64,000 nucleotides of DNA, from contig CAYZZU010000002.1 in the NCBI GenBank assembly GCA_964483105.1, positions 61,674 to 125,673 of the forward strand, in the 5' to 3' direction. This DNA comes from CAYZZU01 sp964483105. GTDB lineage: Bacteria; CG2-30-53-67. The notes beneath the pieces were generated by a model. That model had not been told where the DNA came from and did not search any database. It saw only the letters and a list, made by a program, of their open reading frames with translations. How positions within the stretch are numbered: position 1 is the stretch's first letter; every line of letters begins with the position of its first letter. Positions 36,874-45,750 of the stretch are shown piece by piece. The translations under genes were made by a program, and so were the position numbers.

Positions 36874-37404
36874 ATGGGAATGATCAACGGTTTGGATACG
36901 GGAAAGCTGATGGAAACAGTCGAAAACGTAAAACAGAACTGGGAGACCGGAAAGACAGTCTGGACCGCCTCCACCAGATGGAAAGGAGGATTCAGGGTCG
37001 AGACCTCTTCCCGCAATTTTACAATCGCTGTGGACGAGCCTGAAATGCTCTGCGGTACGGACACGGCGGCCAACCCTGTGGAACTGGTTCTCCAGGCCTA
37101 TGGAGCCTGCCTGAGTATCGGGTACGCCATGAACGCGGCGGCACGCGGCATTAACCTGCAGGAAATTAACATCGACCTGGAGGGAGAAATCGATCTGCCC
37201 GGCTTTCTGGGACTGGAGGCCCCGGAAGATCTCCACATGGACAAGCTTCCGGGTTACAAAAGCATCAAGGCCAATGTGAAGATCAAGGCGGATGCTCCCC
37301 CAGAGGCTCTTGCCGAGCTGCACGAGAATGTCATCAAAACTTCCCCGGTCGGAATTACACTCTCACGCCCTGTGGCCCTTACCGCGGATCTGGAGGTCCT
37401 GTAA
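36874..37404 (+). CDS. OsmC-family redox protein
   Basis: 176 residues; the ATG at 36874 follows GGAGGGAGCCAAA. The OsmC fold shows the peroxidatic-type Cys in LQAYGACLSIGYAMNAA. The usual second active-site Cys is replaced by Ser (KTSPVGITL), so it is not a standard two-Cys peroxidase; it may act on persulfides or another thiol substrate. It is the first gene of a two-gene unit with DsrE, behind a strong sigma-54 promoter. Confidence 0.85.
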   Translation: MGMINGLDTGKLMETVENVKQNWETGKTVWTASTRWKGGFRVETSSRNFTIAVDEPEMLCGTDTAANPVELVLQAYGACLSIGYAMNAAARGINLQEINIDLEGEIDLPGFLGLEAPEDLHMDKLPGYKSIKANVKIKADAPPEALAELHENVIKTSPVGITLSRPVALTADLEVL

Positions 37405-37820
37405 TGAGCGGAATCCGGTCTACCGAGAATAGGGACAATCTTGAGGGAAAGGATCAAGAACTCTATGTGGTCCTTCTGGCGTCCGGTTTTGACAACATTC
37501 CCAGGGCACGCTCCGCTCTGATGTTCGCAAGTCTGGCCGCGTCCGCGGAACTGAGGACGATTCTGTATTGTATCCAGAATGCGGTGGAGGTCATGGTAAA
37601 GGGCGAGATTGAAAAGCGTGAATCCCCCAAGCCTGGCGTCCCGACCCTGGCTCAGCGACTGGAAGAGGCACTGGATCTCGGTGTAGAGATCCAGTGCTGC
37701 TCCCAGACCATGGCGAACAAAAAGATCCGTGAGGAGGACCTCCTTCCGGGAATCAAGGCCGCCGGGGCGATGAACTTAATCGATCTGACGACCCGCGCAA
37801 AAGGAACAATCAGCTTTTGA
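37404..37820 (+). CDS. DsrE-family sulfur-relay protein
   Basis: 138 residues, overlapping the OsmC stop by one base. The Rossmann-like DsrE/DsrF fold is visible (YVVLLASGFDNIPRARSALMFASLAA). Two cysteines in GVEIQCCSQTM lie at the family's persulfide position. DsrE proteins bind or transfer sulfane sulfur, often with TusA. With OsmC it likely handles cytoplasmic persulfides. No other dsr gene is present. Confidence 0.85.
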   Translation: MSGIRSTENRDNLEGKDQELYVVLLASGFDNIPRARSALMFASLAASAELRTILYCIQNAVEVMVKGEIEKRESPKPGVPTLAQRLEEALDLGVEIQCCSQTMANKKIREEDLLPGIKAAGAMNLIDLTTRAKGTISF

Positions 37821-37876
37821 GAAACTGCGGGATATTTCTTTCCCGCAGACGTGAGAAGTCAAGATCACGAAACAAC

Positions 37877-37905
37877 TTGACATCCGGATTTCGCGCTGCT
37901 ATTTT
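37877..37905 (+). promoter_or_regulatory. Sigma-70-type promoter of Cys-rich paralogue 1, leaderless arrangement
   Basis: TTGACA, 17-bp spacer and TATTTT, then seven bases to the ATG at 37913. No Shine-Dalgarno sequence. The layout, and parts of the spacer, match those of the paralogue at 40819. Confidence 0.6.
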
Positions 37906-37912
37906 CCAGACC

Positions 37913-38377
37913 ATGATCCAACGGCTGCAGAAAAAATCGGGAACGAAGCGGATCCCAGGGATCGCGATGCTGGCGTGTCTGCTTCTGCTTCTTCAGAGCA
38001 ATCCGGCCTTCTGTCGCTGCCTGGCGGAGAAGAGTCACCCGGCCGGAAATCATCCGTTCACCATGCAGGGGGAATGCTGTCAGGAACCCCTGCAGAATCA
38101 TTCCGGCCATGGCCGGAAATCGACAAGGCATCCTTCCGTTCCGGATGCCTGTGGTGACCTTTGTGCTTCGTGCACCAAGAGCATAACGGTTTCCCATGCA
38201 AAGACCGGTCCGGTCACCCTGCCTACTTCGGATTCCGCTCCGGTTGTCCTCAATTTTTCTGTTCCGGAAATGGCGGGCCCCTCGCTGGAATCCAAGGGGC
38301 ACGCCTTTTCCGGGACCTTCCGGAAGCCATGTCGAGCACGACCGGTTTTTATCCTCAATAGCACCTTTTTGATCTGA
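37913..38377 (+). CDS. Small Cys-rich exported protein, paralogue 1
   Basis: 154 residues. N-terminal signal with a leucine run (LACLLLLLQSNPAFC), then clustered Cys (CRC, ECCQE, GDLCASC) and His residues, and a C-terminal ARPVFILNSTFLI end. The same architecture and C-terminus occur at 40856-41314. I recognise no characterised family. Position beside copper ATPase and CusCBA genes, with many potential thiol and imidazole ligands, suggests periplasmic metal binding; this is inference. Confidence 0.72.
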   Translation: MIQRLQKKSGTKRIPGIAMLACLLLLLQSNPAFCRCLAEKSHPAGNHPFTMQGECCQEPLQNHSGHGRKSTRHPSVPDACGDLCASCTKSITVSHAKTGPVTLPTSDSAPVVLNFSVPEMAGPSLESKGHAFSGTFRKPCRARPVFILNSTFLI

Positions 38378-38585
38378 AAACATTTCTCCCGCACCGACCG
38401 GCAAGACCCCTTTCTTTCAAAGAAAGGATCATTGCGTCCGGACCGGTTTTCTCGTCTTCGGATTATTCGAATCGTTCCTGTTCTTCACAATATGAGCCTG
38501 GCAAAAAGGAGTGAAAAAGAATCAGATTGTAGAAAACAAAGTACGAGAAACTTCCCTCGTGTGCTATACAAAGGAGAGATCAATC
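38378..38585 (+). other. Intergenic region with a short perfect palindrome
   Basis: CCTTTCTTT-C-AAAGAAAGG (38409-38427) is the only clear structure. There is no T-tract, so termination is uncertain. The AAAGGAGAGATC ribosome-binding site of the next gene lies at the right end. Confidence 0.4.
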
Positions 38586-39077
38586 ATGCAAAAAAGAAAG
38601 GTCATTCCCGCTATCACGATTTCGCTGGTCTTTGCTTTCGCCTCCCTCACCTTTGCAGGAATGGGCGGAGGGCACATGGGGGGAGGCTCTATGGGCACAG
38701 GCCATATGAGCGGCGACGCTATGGGAGGCGGGATGATGTCCGGCGGGACTCGAGGAAGTCATGGTTCCATGAGTGACACCACACACGGATCGGGCGCCAT
38801 GAATCGTCCGGGACACATGGAAATGATGGACCGGATGATGAAAGACCCGGGGATGCATAATGAACTGATGGACCGGATGATGACCGACCAGTCCCTGATG
38901 GACGAATGGATGGGTCGCATGGTCAGCAATCCGGACCTGATGGATCGGATGATGGACCGGATGATGCAAAACATGGGTACCCGTGACCTGATTCTGGATC
39001 GGGTCATAAAAGATGACGAGATGAGAAACCGGATCCGGGAAAGGGGAAACAGCCCGGCAGAAAGGAGAAAAAGATGA
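38586..39077 (+). CDS. Exported Met-rich, repeat-containing protein, putative Cu(I) binder
   Basis: 163 residues from the ATG at 38586 (AAAGGAG upstream), with a signal peptide ending in LTFAG. A Gly/Met/His-rich stretch (GMGGGHMGGGSM...) is followed by about four degenerate repeats of the type LMDRMM-x-D/N, giving more than 30 Met. Such Met patterns bind Cu(I) or Ag(I) in periplasmic copper proteins. Its start lies among copper efflux genes and its stop overlaps the next gene by four bases. No named family is recognised. Confidence 0.78.
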   Translation: MQKRKVIPAITISLVFAFASLTFAGMGGGHMGGGSMGTGHMSGDAMGGGMMSGGTRGSHGSMSDTTHGSGAMNRPGHMEMMDRMMKDPGMHNELMDRMMTDQSLMDEWMGRMVSNPDLMDRMMDRMMQNMGTRDLILDRVIKDDEMRNRIRERGNSPAERRKR

Positions 39078-39880
39078 GACGTCAGTACAGATGGTTGTGG
39101 ATTTTGCTAATCGCATGCGCAGGATGGAGTCTGGGTTTGTCGGTACAGCCGGCCCGGAGCGAGGGATATCGTTTTGCAATCGGAACGGAACCCTCCTTCA
39201 GCTCCGGAAACTACGGCACCGGGTCGAATATCGACATCACCTACGTGCCGCTGATCCTTGAATTTTATCCCTCCGAACGCCTCCGCCTGACCGGCGAGCT
39301 TCCCTGGGTCCGGCAAACCTCCTCGGAGTTCACCGCCGTGGGAGGGATGGGGATGTTCCAGCACGTACAGGGGGGAAACTTCCAGACGATGAATGTGGAG
39401 AGCGGCCCTGGAGACATCCTGTTCCGGGGAGAGTACACTCTCTTGCCGGAAACCGCCGACACACCGGCTCTCATCGTGGCGGGAGACTTGAAGATCCCTA
39501 CGGCCGATGAATCAAAGGGGCTTGGAACAGGAAAATGGGACACGGGCCTTGCCGTCGAGTTGGGAAAGACCATAGGGGAATCCTACGTTTACGGACGTAT
39601 CGGATATACCTTCCTGGGGGGAAGAAAAGGCCTCGGTCTGGACAACCCCTTCCACTTCGAAGGAGGGATCGGCCATAACATCACTTCGCGGCTTTCCCTC
39701 AATGCCTTTCTCGAAGGAAGCACCGCCATCGACAACAGCTTCGACGCCCCCCTGTCGACCGGTATCAACGGGGATTACCAACTACGTAGCGACCTTAGCC
39801 TGACAGGATATTTTCAGCTCGGTCTTTCGGACGGCAGTCCCGACTATGGCCTCGGCATCGGCTTCCTGCAGAAATTCTGA
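39074..39880 (+). CDS. Outer-membrane beta-barrel protein
   Basis: 268 residues with a signal peptide (LWILLIACAGWSLGL...SVQPARS). Alternating beta strands fill the rest and it ends in GFLQKF, a C-terminal Phe of outer-membrane barrels. It resembles metal-locus barrel proteins of unknown transport function, often annotated as transporters. Its start overlaps the stop of the Met-rich gene, so the two are coupled and may work together in copper handling. Confidence 0.75.
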   Translation: MRRQYRWLWILLIACAGWSLGLSVQPARSEGYRFAIGTEPSFSSGNYGTGSNIDITYVPLILEFYPSERLRLTGELPWVRQTSSEFTAVGGMGMFQHVQGGNFQTMNVESGPGDILFRGEYTLLPETADTPALIVAGDLKIPTADESKGLGTGKWDTGLAVELGKTIGESYVYGRIGYTFLGGRKGLGLDNPFHFEGGIGHNITSRLSLNAFLEGSTAIDNSFDAPLSTGINGDYQLRSDLSLTGYFQLGLSDGSPDYGLGIGFLQKF

Positions 39881-39950
39881 TCATGAGAAGGCTGTCCGTG
39901 TACTTAAAGAATCGCAAAAACATTCAACCATCTATCATGATAGGAATGCA

Positions 39951-40727
39951 ATGGGAGAAATCAGAGAATTTACATTTTCCGTGCAGCTCTTCCTGAGGGC
40001 TTACCAGTGGCGCAGGATCAACCCAACTCCGTGGACACCGCTCCTAAAACCGCTGTCTGAATGCCGGCTTGCATTGGTGAGCAGCGCGGGATTCCATCTT
40101 GCAGACCAACGCCCCTTTGATGTCACCACACGCGGAGGGGATATCAGCTTTCGATGGATACCGCATGACGCCGAAATTTCCGCTCTGATCGAGTCACACC
40201 GGAGCAACACCTTTGACCATTCCGGCATCCGCCTGGATCCTAATCTCGCCTTTCCGATCGACCGTGTGAGGAAACTGGAAGAGACTGGACGGGTCGGATC
40301 GATCAACAAGCGCCATCTTTCCCTCATGGGATCGATCACCGCCCCAGGCCGCCTGATCCGGGATACCGCCCCACGGGCCGCCCGGCAACTGGTTGAGGAC
40401 GGCGTTGATATCGCCCTCCTTGTACCGGTCTGACCGATGTGTAACCAGACCGTGGGTCTGGTGGCGGCGGAACTGGAGCGGCAGGGAATCGCCACGGTCG
40501 CCATACAACTTCTTCGCAAAGTGATCAAACGGGTGCGGCCGCCCAGATCGCTCTTTGTGCCGTTTCCCCACGGATATCCCCTCGACCGGCCGGGCGATGC
40601 GAAACGGCAGCTCGCGGTCATCGAGGCCGCCTTGCAAATCCTGGAAAGAAAAGAATCCCGGGGGCCGATTCATGTTGATTTTCAGCCGGTTGATGGGGCG
40701 GGCCTTCCCCACGCCCAATCCTCATGA
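39951..40727 (+). CDS. Probable selenoprotein, GrdB/PrdB-related (UxxC) family, in-frame UGA
   Basis: 258 residues if the TGA at 40431-40433 is read as selenocysteine (residue 161). The frame on both sides is one continuous protein: PVRxxx-type start, GGDISFRWIP, HLSLMGSITAPGRL, then LLVPV-U-PMCNQTVGLVAAELE and FVPFPHGYPL. The UPMC motif places Sec161 and Cys164 as a redox pair, as in glycine/sarcosine/proline reductase selenoprotein B-related proteins. A hairpin 11 bases after the TGA fits a bacterial SECIS. Its substrate is unknown. It is not part of an obvious reductase operon. Confidence 0.85.
40445..40461 (+). promoter_or_regulatory. Bacterial SECIS-like hairpin after the in-frame UGA
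   Basis: CCAGACC-GTG-GGTCTGG is a perfect 7-bp stem with a three-base loop beginning with G. The loop is 18 bases after the UGA, inside the 16-37 base range of bacterial SECIS elements. Confidence 0.78.
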
Positions 40728-40818
40728 TCGTTTTCGCTATAAAACAAAAACAACGATGATGGAAAAGATACAAGATATACAATAGGGAAAGTGGTTTGAT
40801 CGATCGCTGGATTTGGAC

Positions 40819-40847
40819 TTGACTTGCGGGTTCTCTGCTGTTATCAT
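40819..40847 (+). promoter_or_regulatory. Sigma-70-type promoter of Cys-rich paralogue 2, leaderless arrangement
   Basis: TTGACT, 17-bp spacer and TATCAT, then eight bases to the ATG at 40856. No ribosome-binding site. Confidence 0.6.
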
Positions 40848-40855
40848 TTTAAGTT

Positions 40856-41314
40856 ATGAAAGTACGATCGCGGAACAGACGAAATCGGAATTGGATCCAA
40901 AGAGTGGCGGTCCTGGCAAGTTTGCTTTTATTCCTTCAGACCAGCCCGCTGTTTTGCTGCTCCTCGGAAACCAATCATTTCTCGGGTACCTTTTCTGTCA
41001 CTGGGGGAGCAGGATGCTGCCAGGACGGCATGGCGAGTTCCTCCTCTCATGGGGCGTCGGGAAAAATTTCCCTCACCGGAAGCTCCTGCACGGACATGGC
41101 TCCTTCGTGTGCCTGCAGGCTCACAACCCGTACGGCAGATACAGAGTTGATTCTCCTGCCTTCCTCCTCCTTTGTTCCGGTGGTCTTCAGCACCGAAGTT
41201 CCGGAGATCCTCCCTTCTTCCCCGGAACACAAGGTTCGTTTCTCATCCAATACGTTTCAAAAACCGAGTCGTGCCCGGCCGGTCTTCATCCTCAAGAGCT
41301 CCTTTCTGATCTGA
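40856..41314 (+). CDS. Small Cys-rich exported protein, paralogue 2
   Basis: 152 residues, paralogous to the protein at 37913. Signal peptide (VLASLLLFLQTSPLFCC), Cys/Ser/His-rich middle (GAGCCQDG, SCTDMAPSCACR) and the same ARPVFILKSSFLI end. Promoter layout and downstream bases also resemble copy 1, so the whole unit appears duplicated. The two have diverged in the middle, possibly to different ligands or partners. Function unknown; metal binding is the contextual guess. Confidence 0.7.
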   Translation: MKVRSRNRRNRNWIQRVAVLASLLLFLQTSPLFCCSSETNHFSGTFSVTGGAGCCQDGMASSSSHGASGKISLTGSSCTDMAPSCACRLTTRTADTELILLPSSSFVPVVFSTEVPEILPSSPEHKVRFSSNTFQKPSRARPVFILKSSFLI

Positions 41315-41449
41315 AATCACTCATCCCAGGTCCATAGTCCATATTGTCTCCCTTCGGAGGAGGGAGGTATCACTGGGGCGCGCTCTTCCTCGAAGGAGGG
41401 ACGGTTGCATCCGGTTTCTCCCTCTCCGATTCTACGCAAGGAGCGTCCG

Positions 41450-41908
41450 ATGAGTGATACCACAATACAACCCAAAAGAAACCTGATGGATTTCATCCGG
41501 TTTCAGACCACCGGGACGGTGGGGAGGTCCGTGGCGACTATCGTAATTCCCGAGGGAATGGAAGGAAAACTCTGCTTCCAGTTTAAAACAGGTCATGATG
41601 CCTTTCTCCTCGCCTACGCGGACGGGAAACGTGATCAATCCGGTGATTCCCCCTGGATCGCAATAGAAAAAAGTATTCCAATCCCTCGTTTGTATCCGGG
41701 GATCTGGAAATTCTGGGCCTTCAATGAAAGCCGGGGCTGGTTTGAAGATATTGTTACCAAATTCATTCCTTCCACCCGGGCCGTCGGAACCATACGCTTG
41801 AAGACCACCCCAAGGAATATCTCTCGCGGGGTGAGCCGAATCAGTTACGAGATCCGGCTGGTTGTCCCTGATGAGTCATCACACGACCGGAATCGACAGG
41901 GACTATAA
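41450..41908 (+). CDS. Unrecognised cytoplasmic protein
   Basis: 152 residues from the ATG at 41450 (AAGGAG upstream). There is no signal peptide or membrane segment. It appears rich in beta structure, with a GKLCFQFKTGHDAFLLAYADG segment and a basic C-terminus. I recognise no family. It stands between the Cys-rich paralogue 2 and the YHS/TRASH-like protein and may belong to the metal locus only by position. Confidence 0.65.
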   Translation: MSDTTIQPKRNLMDFIRFQTTGTVGRSVATIVIPEGMEGKLCFQFKTGHDAFLLAYADGKRDQSGDSPWIAIEKSIPIPRLYPGIWKFWAFNESRGWFEDIVTKFIPSTRAVGTIRLKTTPRNISRGVSRISYEIRLVVPDESSHDRNRQGL

Positions 41909-42023
41909 ACAACAGAACAACCTGAACTTGAAGAGCGATCTTCCGATCGGTCTTCCGGAAGGGAACCCGTGTAATCAGGCTGCAATCAGATTTTTCAAAA
42001 ATTTTAAGCTGAGGAGACAACTC

Positions 42024-42431
42024 ATGAAAATCACAAAAAAGACTTTACAAAACAAGCCCCTTATGACTTTATTCTTTATTGGAACCCTGTTCCTTGTTGC
42101 TTCACCCTTTCAGGTCGCGGCTTCTGACAAACACCCCGTGACCTCGCTGGTCCGCCTAAAAGCTCAATATGTTTGTATGGTCAACGACGAAGGTTATAAA
42201 AAGGCGCAGACTCCTGTCGTGGTCGACGGAAAAACCTACTACGGATGCTGCAAGATGTGCGAGTTGCAGTTGAAGAAGAATCCCTCGGTCCGTTTTGCCG
42301 TCGATCCCGTCAGCGGGAAGCGCGTGGATAAAGCCACAGCCGTAATCGGGATGACACCGGACGGACGGGTTCACTACTTTGAGAACGAAGCTCACTTCGC
42401 AACTTTTTTGGCTCATCCGGCAGGGAAGTAA
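42024..42431 (+). CDS. Exported YHS/TRASH-like metal-binding protein
   Basis: 135 residues; the ATG at 42024 follows GAGGAGACAACTC, and a signal peptide (LFFIGTLFLVASPFQVAA) starts the chain. The YVCMVND...YYGCCKMCELQLKK pattern resembles TRASH/YHS cysteine arrangements that bind metal, followed by a two-strand segment (VHYFENEAHFATFL). It lies just upstream of the CusCBA-type genes, so it probably acts as a periplasmic metal-binding accessory. Confidence 0.78.
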   Translation: MKITKKTLQNKPLMTLFFIGTLFLVASPFQVAASDKHPVTSLVRLKAQYVCMVNDEGYKKAQTPVVVDGKTYYGCCKMCELQLKKNPSVRFAVDPVSGKRVDKATAVIGMTPDGRVHYFENEAHFATFLAHPAGK

Positions 42432-42572
42432 ATCCCCGCAGGAATTGACAGCCGACCCGCTGAAAGATACTTTTATGCTGTTCATGATCGCGGGCCATTG
42501 GAAGCTTTCGCTCAGTTCAAGCGATATGCTTCGCCCATCTCTTCAATCTTCACCAGGTACAGGGAGGTGAAT

Positions 42573-43847
42573 ATGAAAAAACTACTCCTCTTCTTCATTG
42601 CGCTCTCACTGGCAGGGCTGTTGACGACAGAAGCGGACGCCGGACCCGGTGAAACGGGCCTTTCTCTTTCGAAGCTGATCGACCAGGCAATCAAACAAAA
42701 CCCGGAGATCCGGGCCTTCAGGAACTATTTTGAAGCTTCCAAGGCGGCCGTTCCCCAGGCGGGCGCGCTGGACGACCCACTGCTTACGATCGGTGTGGAT
42801 AACGTTCCGATCGGCAATCCATCCTTCGATGAGTTTCTGCCGACCTCCAAGGTCCTGGGAATTTCACAAAAGGTCCCGTTTCCGGGGAAGCTCGCACTGA
42901 AGGAAAAGGCCGCGAAGATGCGGTCCGGATCCGTGGAGAAGCTCTACCGGGACAAAATCACTGAAATCGTCCGCCGGGTCAAGGACGCCTATTTTGATCT
43001 TTACTTCATCACGGAATCGATCCGGATCAATGAACGGAACCGGGACCTTCTCCAAGGCCTGGCCGATGTCGCCTCCACCAAATACTCCGTGGGGAAGGGG
43101 CTACAGCAGGATGTACTCAAGGCCCAGGTGGAACTCTCCAAGATCATTGACGAACTGGTCGTGCTGGAGCAGAAGAAGGAGACCGTCCAGGCCCGGATCA
43201 ACACCCTGCTCAACCAACCGACTGACGTACCGATCCCCGCCCCCGCCGAACTGACCACCACTCCTTTTTCCTTCAGCCTGAAGGAACTGGAGGATATGGC
43301 GCTGAAGAACAGCTTCGTCCTCAAGGCCATGGATGAAAACGTGAAAGAGAACCAAGCGCTTCTCCATCTGGCCCGGAAGGAGTTCTACCCGGACTTCAAT
43401 TTCGCGCTTACCTATAAACAGCGGGACGAGGGAACCAACTTTAAGGGGGACGACTGGTTCAGCGCCTTCGTCACAGTCAATCTTCCCATTTATTCCAAGA
43501 GGAAGCAGAAACAGGGGGTAATCGAATCCCAGGCGGAACTCGCCCGGGCGGAATCGCGGTACACAACCCTCAAAGACCGCGTTCTCTTTGAGGTGAAAGA
43601 TACCTATGAAGAGATCAAAAAAGAGGGAAAACTGATCCGGCTTTACGAGCAAGGTTTTCTTCCGCAGGCCAGGCAATCTCTCGACTCGGCCATCTCCGGG
43701 TACCAGGTGGACAAGGTGGACTTCCTTACGCTGGTGGACAACCAGTTGACCTTGCTCCGGTTTGAGTTGGCCTACGCCCGCACACGGGCGAACTACGAGA
43801 AAAAACTGGCGAAAATGGAAGAGATCGTGGACAAGAGACTGTTTTAA
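42573..43847 (+). CDS. cusC: CusC-type outer membrane channel (TolC family)
   Basis: 424 residues from the ATG at 42573 (GGGAGGTGA upstream). Signal peptide, then the two OEP repeats with KFPFPGKL-type turns (QKVPFPGKLALKEK) and DFLTLVDNQLTLL. It begins the efflux trio CusC-CusB-CusA on the same strand with small gaps, so it is the outer-membrane exit duct. The CusC name rests on the neighbours rather than on detailed sequence match. Confidence 0.88.
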   Translation: MKKLLLFFIALSLAGLLTTEADAGPGETGLSLSKLIDQAIKQNPEIRAFRNYFEASKAAVPQAGALDDPLLTIGVDNVPIGNPSFDEFLPTSKVLGISQKVPFPGKLALKEKAAKMRSGSVEKLYRDKITEIVRRVKDAYFDLYFITESIRINERNRDLLQGLADVASTKYSVGKGLQQDVLKAQVELSKIIDELVVLEQKKETVQARINTLLNQPTDVPIPAPAELTTTPFSFSLKELEDMALKNSFVLKAMDENVKENQALLHLARKEFYPDFNFALTYKQRDEGTNFKGDDWFSAFVTVNLPIYSKRKQKQGVIESQAELARAESRYTTLKDRVLFEVKDTYEEIKKEGKLIRLYEQGFLPQARQSLDSAISGYQVDKVDFLTLVDNQLTLLRFELAYARTRANYEKKLAKMEEIVDKRLF

Positions 43848-43931
43848 ACGAGTCGTTCTCGGATTGTTCGCTGACTTGCATTCGGCGCGCCGGTGCACGC
43901 GGCTTTCCGCTGGACAAACATGAGGGGAATC

Positions 43932-45704
43932 ATGAAATTCAAAAAAACCATTTTCATTCTTTTCATACTGACCATCGGTACGGTTGCGGGCTACCGGATC
44001 GCTAAAATGAACCTGCCGCAAGAGAAGAAAGAACAGACCCAAACCACCTCCAAACAGAAAACAGAGAAACCCGGGAAGAAGGTCCTCTACTGGCAGGCGC
44101 CGATGGATCCGACCTACATCCGGGATCAACCGGGCAAATCTCCCATGGGAATGGATCTGATCCCGGTCTATGAAGGGGAGGAGAACAAGAGCGAACCGGG
44201 TACGATCAAAATCGATCCGGTCACCGTGCAGAACATCGGTGTCCGGACCGCACTGGTCGAAAGAAGGACGCTGTCACGCGTGATCCGAACCGTGGGCCGT
44301 GTCGACTACAATGAAAAGATTGTGGAACACATCCACACTAAAATGGAAGGGTGGGTGGAGAACCTCTTCGTGAACTTCCTCGGGGAAGAGGTCAAAAAGG
44401 GCGCCCCGCTCCTCTCGATCTACAGTCCTGAACTGGTCTCCACGCAGGAGGAGTACCTCCTCGCGCTGAGATACAACCGGTCACTTTCCAAAAGTCCCTT
44501 TCCTACTATCTCGGGAGGGGCCGACTCTCTGCTCCAATCGACCCGGAGACGCCTGGAGCTCTTCGACATCACCCCGGAACAGATCCACGAAATCGAGAGA
44601 AGAGGTCAGGTGAAAAAAAACCTGATCCTCCACTCCCCCACGCACGGCGTGGTCATCGAGAAAAAGGTGCAGGAAGGTATGTACGTCAAACCGGGAATGA
44701 ATCTCTATACGATCGCGGACATCTCTGATGTCTGGGTCTATGCCGACATCTACGAATACGAGCTTCCCTGGCTGCGCGTGGGACAGGACGCCGAAATGAC
44801 CCTTTCCTACCTCTCGGGAAGGCCCTACCACGGGAAGATCACATACATCTATCCGTTTCTCGACAAGAAGACACGGACCGTCAAGGTAAGGATGGAGTTT
44901 GAAAATCCGGACTGGGAACTCAAACCCGACATGTATGCCAATGTGTCGATCCGTTCCAAGGTGGCCGAATCCACGCTCGTGGTCCCGGAGGAATCCATCC
45001 TTCGTTCCGGAGAAAAGAATCTGGTCATCATCAGCCGGGGTGAAGGGAAGTTTCTCCCCCGCAATGTCAAACTCGGCGCCGAGGGGGAGGGATACTACCA
45101 GATCCTCTCCGGGCTGACCGAAGGCGAACGTGTTGTCACCTCGGCCCAGTTCCTGATCGACTCGGAAAGCAAACTCAAGGAGGCGATCAACAAGATGCTG
45201 GAGGCCAGGAAATCATCCGGAAAGAAACCGGGGATGAAAGGGATGAAAGGGATGAAGGGGATGGAAATGACCCCTTCTCTTCCGGAGACAATCCGCGCCT
45301 CCATGAAACAGATCCTGCAGGATTACCTGACCATTCAGCGGAAACTCAAGGAAGATACCCTGGCAGGAATCAAACCTTCGGTCGTGGAGATCGCGACACT
45401 CACGGAAAAGATCAAGGCAGAGGACAAAGACCGCAGTCTGATCGAGACAACCAGGGCACTGACCGACTCTGCGCCCAAATTGTTATCCGGAGAGATCCAG
45501 ACAGTCCGGGAAGGCTTTAAGACGATCAGTCAGGCCCTGACCGATTATGTGAAGAGCCGAGACCCGAAGGGCGCCAAGACCCTGGGAATTTCAATCTTCT
45601 ACTGTCCCATGGTCAAGGAGCCCTGGCTTCAGAAAGGAACGCAGGCGGGAAATCCCTATCTGGGGAAGAAGATGCCGACGTGCGGAAATAAAGTCGCATA
45701 TTGA
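43932..45704 (+). CDS. cusB: CusB-type periplasmic adaptor with N- and C-terminal metal-binding segments
   Basis: 590 residues from the ATG at 43932 (GAGGGGAATC upstream); N-terminal membrane anchor. A heavy-metal-binding module (YWQAPMDPTYIRDQPGKSP, MGMDLIPVYEGE) precedes the barrel-sandwich and beta-barrel adaptor core (LILHSPTHGVVIEKK, GMNLYTIADISDVWVYADI). A Met/Lys tract (KPGMKGMKGMKGMEM) and a C-terminal FYCPMVKEPW...GKKMPTCG segment follow, which is an additional metal-binding tail. It links CusA to CusC and probably hands on Cu(I)/Ag(I). Confidence 0.93.
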   Translation: MKFKKTIFILFILTIGTVAGYRIAKMNLPQEKKEQTQTTSKQKTEKPGKKVLYWQAPMDPTYIRDQPGKSPMGMDLIPVYEGEENKSEPGTIKIDPVTVQNIGVRTALVERRTLSRVIRTVGRVDYNEKIVEHIHTKMEGWVENLFVNFLGEEVKKGAPLLSIYSPELVSTQEEYLLALRYNRSLSKSPFPTISGGADSLLQSTRRRLELFDITPEQIHEIERRGQVKKNLILHSPTHGVVIEKKVQEGMYVKPGMNLYTIADISDVWVYADIYEYELPWLRVGQDAEMTLSYLSGRPYHGKITYIYPFLDKKTRTVKVRMEFENPDWELKPDMYANVSIRSKVAESTLVVPEESILRSGEKNLVIISRGEGKFLPRNVKLGAEGEGYYQILSGLTEGERVVTSAQFLIDSESKLKEAINKMLEARKSSGKKPGMKGMKGMKGMEMTPSLPETIRASMKQILQDYLTIQRKLKEDTLAGIKPSVVEIATLTEKIKAEDKDRSLIETTRALTDSAPKLLSGEIQTVREGFKTISQALTDYVKSRDPKGAKTLGISIFYCPMVKEPWLQKGTQAGNPYLGKKMPTCGNKVAY

Positions 45705-45750
45705 TCATGGCAACTCACCATGAAGAAACATGAAGAGAAAAGGATAAAAT

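Noticed and set aside
40437..40727. Separate 96-codon gene after the stop of the preceding frame
   Set aside because: Same frame as the upstream part across one TGA, with a SECIS-like hairpin and family continuity; read as one selenoprotein.
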